Of a DNA stretch of 64,000 bases, positions 62,856 to 64,000 are shown one piece after another. The DNA is from Paenibacillus sp. FSL K6-1096. Lineage in GTDB: Bacteria; Bacillota; Bacilli; Paenibacillales; Paenibacillaceae. A program made the position numbers and the translations under genes. The stretch is from contig NZ_CP150274.1 in the NCBI RefSeq assembly GCF_037977055.1, forward strand, positions 1,798,001 to 1,862,000. Reading direction: 5' to 3'. The notes under the pieces were generated by a model. The model was not told the origin of the DNA, ran no database searches, and saw only the letters and a program-made list of their open reading frames with translations. Every line of letters begins with the position of its first letter. The stretch's first letter is position 1.

Positions 62856-64000
62856 TAGCTTCGGCCCCTTATCACTTCTTTGGCAACGATGCGGTCGTCG
62901 AAATCATGAACGACGCCCTTGATCAGCTGATAGGTCTCATGACCTTTCCCCGCAATCAATACTACATCGCCGGGGCTTGCCATTTCAATAGCTTTTGTAA
63001 TGGCCTCGCGCCGGTCGGAGATCATCTCATACCGCTCCTGGCCCACCCCGTCCTCGCGCAGTCCGGCCTCAATATCCTGCAGAATCTGCAGAGGGTCCTC
63101 GGTCCGGGGGTTGTCGGAGGTAACCATCACCTTGTCGCTGTACCTGGCGGCGATCTTGCCCATCAGCGGGCGCTTGGTCTTATCCCGGTCCCCGCCGCAG
63201 CCGAAGACGGTGATGACTCTGCCGGTAGCGAACTCAGTTACTGCACGCAGCACATTCTCCAGACCATCCGGCGTATGCGCGTAGTCAACGATCACCGCGA
63301 AGTCCTGGCCTTCGTCTACAGCCTCTACCCGGCCATCCACGCCGGGGACCGATTCCAGGCTGGCCTTAATCTCTTCCAGCGGAACATCCTCCAGCAGCGC
63401 AGCCGTAATGGCTGCCAGCGCATTATAGACGTTGAACTTGCCTACCATCCGTAGCGAAATATCTGCTGCCCCTTTAAACGTCTCGACATGGAAAAAGGTT
63501 CCTCTAGCCGTGACCGATATTTGCGAAGCCTGGACATTCGCCGGGTTGTCGATCCCGTAGGTAATCACTTCCGCTGCAGTCTGGGCGGCAAAATAGCTGC
63601 ACGCTTCATCATCCGCATTCAGCACAGCGTATTTGCGTTCTTCCTTCCACGGGGAGATCACGTTGCCGAGACGGGAGAAGAACAGCCCCTTGGCGGCGCG
63701 GTATTCCTCCATCGTATGGTGATAATCCAGATGATCCTGGGTCAGGTTCGTAAATATCGCTGTACGGTAGTCCGTCCCCTTCACCCGTCCCTGCTGGAGC
63801 GCATGGGAGGAGACCTCCATGACACAGCACTGGACCCCTTTCAGCGCCATTTGCTGCAGGGTGCGCTGAAGCTCAAGCGATTCCTGGGTCGTGCCGGACA
63901 TGCCGTAGCTTTGCCCGTCATACCGCATCTGGATCGTACCGATCAGCCCGGTCTTCACTCCGTGATCGAGCATGATCCGTTCGATCAGGTACGAGGTCGT
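62852..64000 (-). CDS. murE: UDP-MurNAc-dipeptide--meso-diaminopimelate ligase, N-terminus cut by window
   Basis: It adds meso-diaminopimelate to UDP-MurNAc-L-Ala-D-Glu. The reading frame is still open at base 64000 (TTSYLIERIMLDHG, just after the ATP loop), so an apparent ATG at 63973 is internal. Visible motifs are SGTTQESLELQRTL, VMEVSSHALQQGRV, NLTQDHLDYHHTMEEY, VDYAHTPDGLENVL, VFGCGGDRDKTKRPLMG and TSDNPRTEDP, the DNPR set that marks a diaminopimelate-specific enzyme. This agrees with the dapL gene in the window. Confidence 0.96.
   Translation of the reverse strand, partial: TTSYLIERIMLDHGVKTGLIGTIQMRYDGQSYGMSGTTQESLELQRTLQQMALKGVQCCVMEVSSHALQQGRVKGTDYRTAIFTNLTQDHLDYHHTMEEYRAAKGLFFSRLGNVISPWKEERKYAVLNADDEACSYFAAQTAAEVITYGIDNPANVQASQISVTARGTFFHVETFKGAADISLRMVGKFNVYNALAAITAALLEDVPLEEIKASLESVPGVDGRVEAVDEGQDFAVIVDYAHTPDGLENVLRAVTEFATGRVITVFGCGGDRDKTKRPLMGKIAARYSDKVMVTSDNPRTEDPLQILQDIEAGLREDGVGQERYEMISDRREAITKAIEMASPGDVVLIAGKGHETYQLIKGVVHDFDDRIVAKEVIRGRSY

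Overview
The window looks like a chromosome segment of an endospore-forming Firmicute, most likely Paenibacillus. It carries spoIIGA-sigE-sigG, an LL-diaminopimelate aminotransferase, a DUF5665 protein and cell-division, cell-wall and pyrimidine genes in the Bacillus/Paenibacillus order. Nearly every gene is on the minus strand, so the text below follows transcription from high to low coordinates.

The right third (43.4-64 kb) is a dcw cluster: murE (cut by the window end), murF, mraY, murD, an ftsW/spoVE-type flippase gene, murG, murA (where Bacillus subtilis has murB), divIB, ftsA and ftsZ. An Rpn-type nuclease gene follows, then spoIIGA, sigE, sigG, ylmC, pgeF, yggS, sepF, ylmG, ylmH and divIVA. 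In B. subtilis divIVA is followed directly by ileS. Here a spore-surface sugar locus of about 11 kb lies between them (31.66-43.3 kb): a cgeB-like gene, a small beta-rich protein gene on the plus strand, and a tightly packed nine-gene sps-like operon. That operon encodes SpsA and SpsB glycosyltransferases, a PseB dehydratase, an SDR epimerase, a PseC aminotransferase, a NeuB-cytidylyltransferase fusion (SpsE-SpsF), PseG, PseH and a second NeuB/PseI. It should make and attach a nonulosonic acid (pseudaminic or legionaminic type). A good SigmaK-like promoter precedes spsA, which supports a spore crust/exosporium role.

Next comes ileS, which encodes a type-2 (eukaryote-like) IleRS. It has its own promoter and an Ile-specifier T-box. 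Between the T-box terminator and the ileS start lie about 940 nt holding a GC-rich island: six full and one partial 59-61 nt hairpin units, flanked by inverted arms of about 165 nt. After ileS come a DUF5665 gene, a YteA/YlyA-type DksA-like gene (plus strand), lspA, rluD and dapL.

In B. subtilis rluD is followed directly by pyrR. Here an AT-richer RiPP locus (13.0-22.5 kb) lies between them. It has an AgrA-like LytTR regulator, two radical SAM-SPASM maturases, a 52-aa Cys/Trp-containing precursor peptide that is easy to miss, a cytosolic subtilase with an ACP-like tail, an ABC exporter, and a MacB/FtsX-type ABC pair. This is the best candidate for an undescribed system. The pyr operon follows (pyrR-B-C-carA-carB-pyrF-pyrE) with a clear promoter, PyrR-binding loop and attenuator. 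It lacks pyrP, pyrK and pyrD.

The left end (1-3.8 kb) holds a small conserved-looking gene, tRNA-fMet and tRNA-Ile(CAU), a decayed tyrosine integrase next to the tRNAs, a surface-protein gene truncated at the integrase junction, and the start of an A24 prepilin-peptidase gene.

Functional names come from motif and family recognition by eye. No database search was run.
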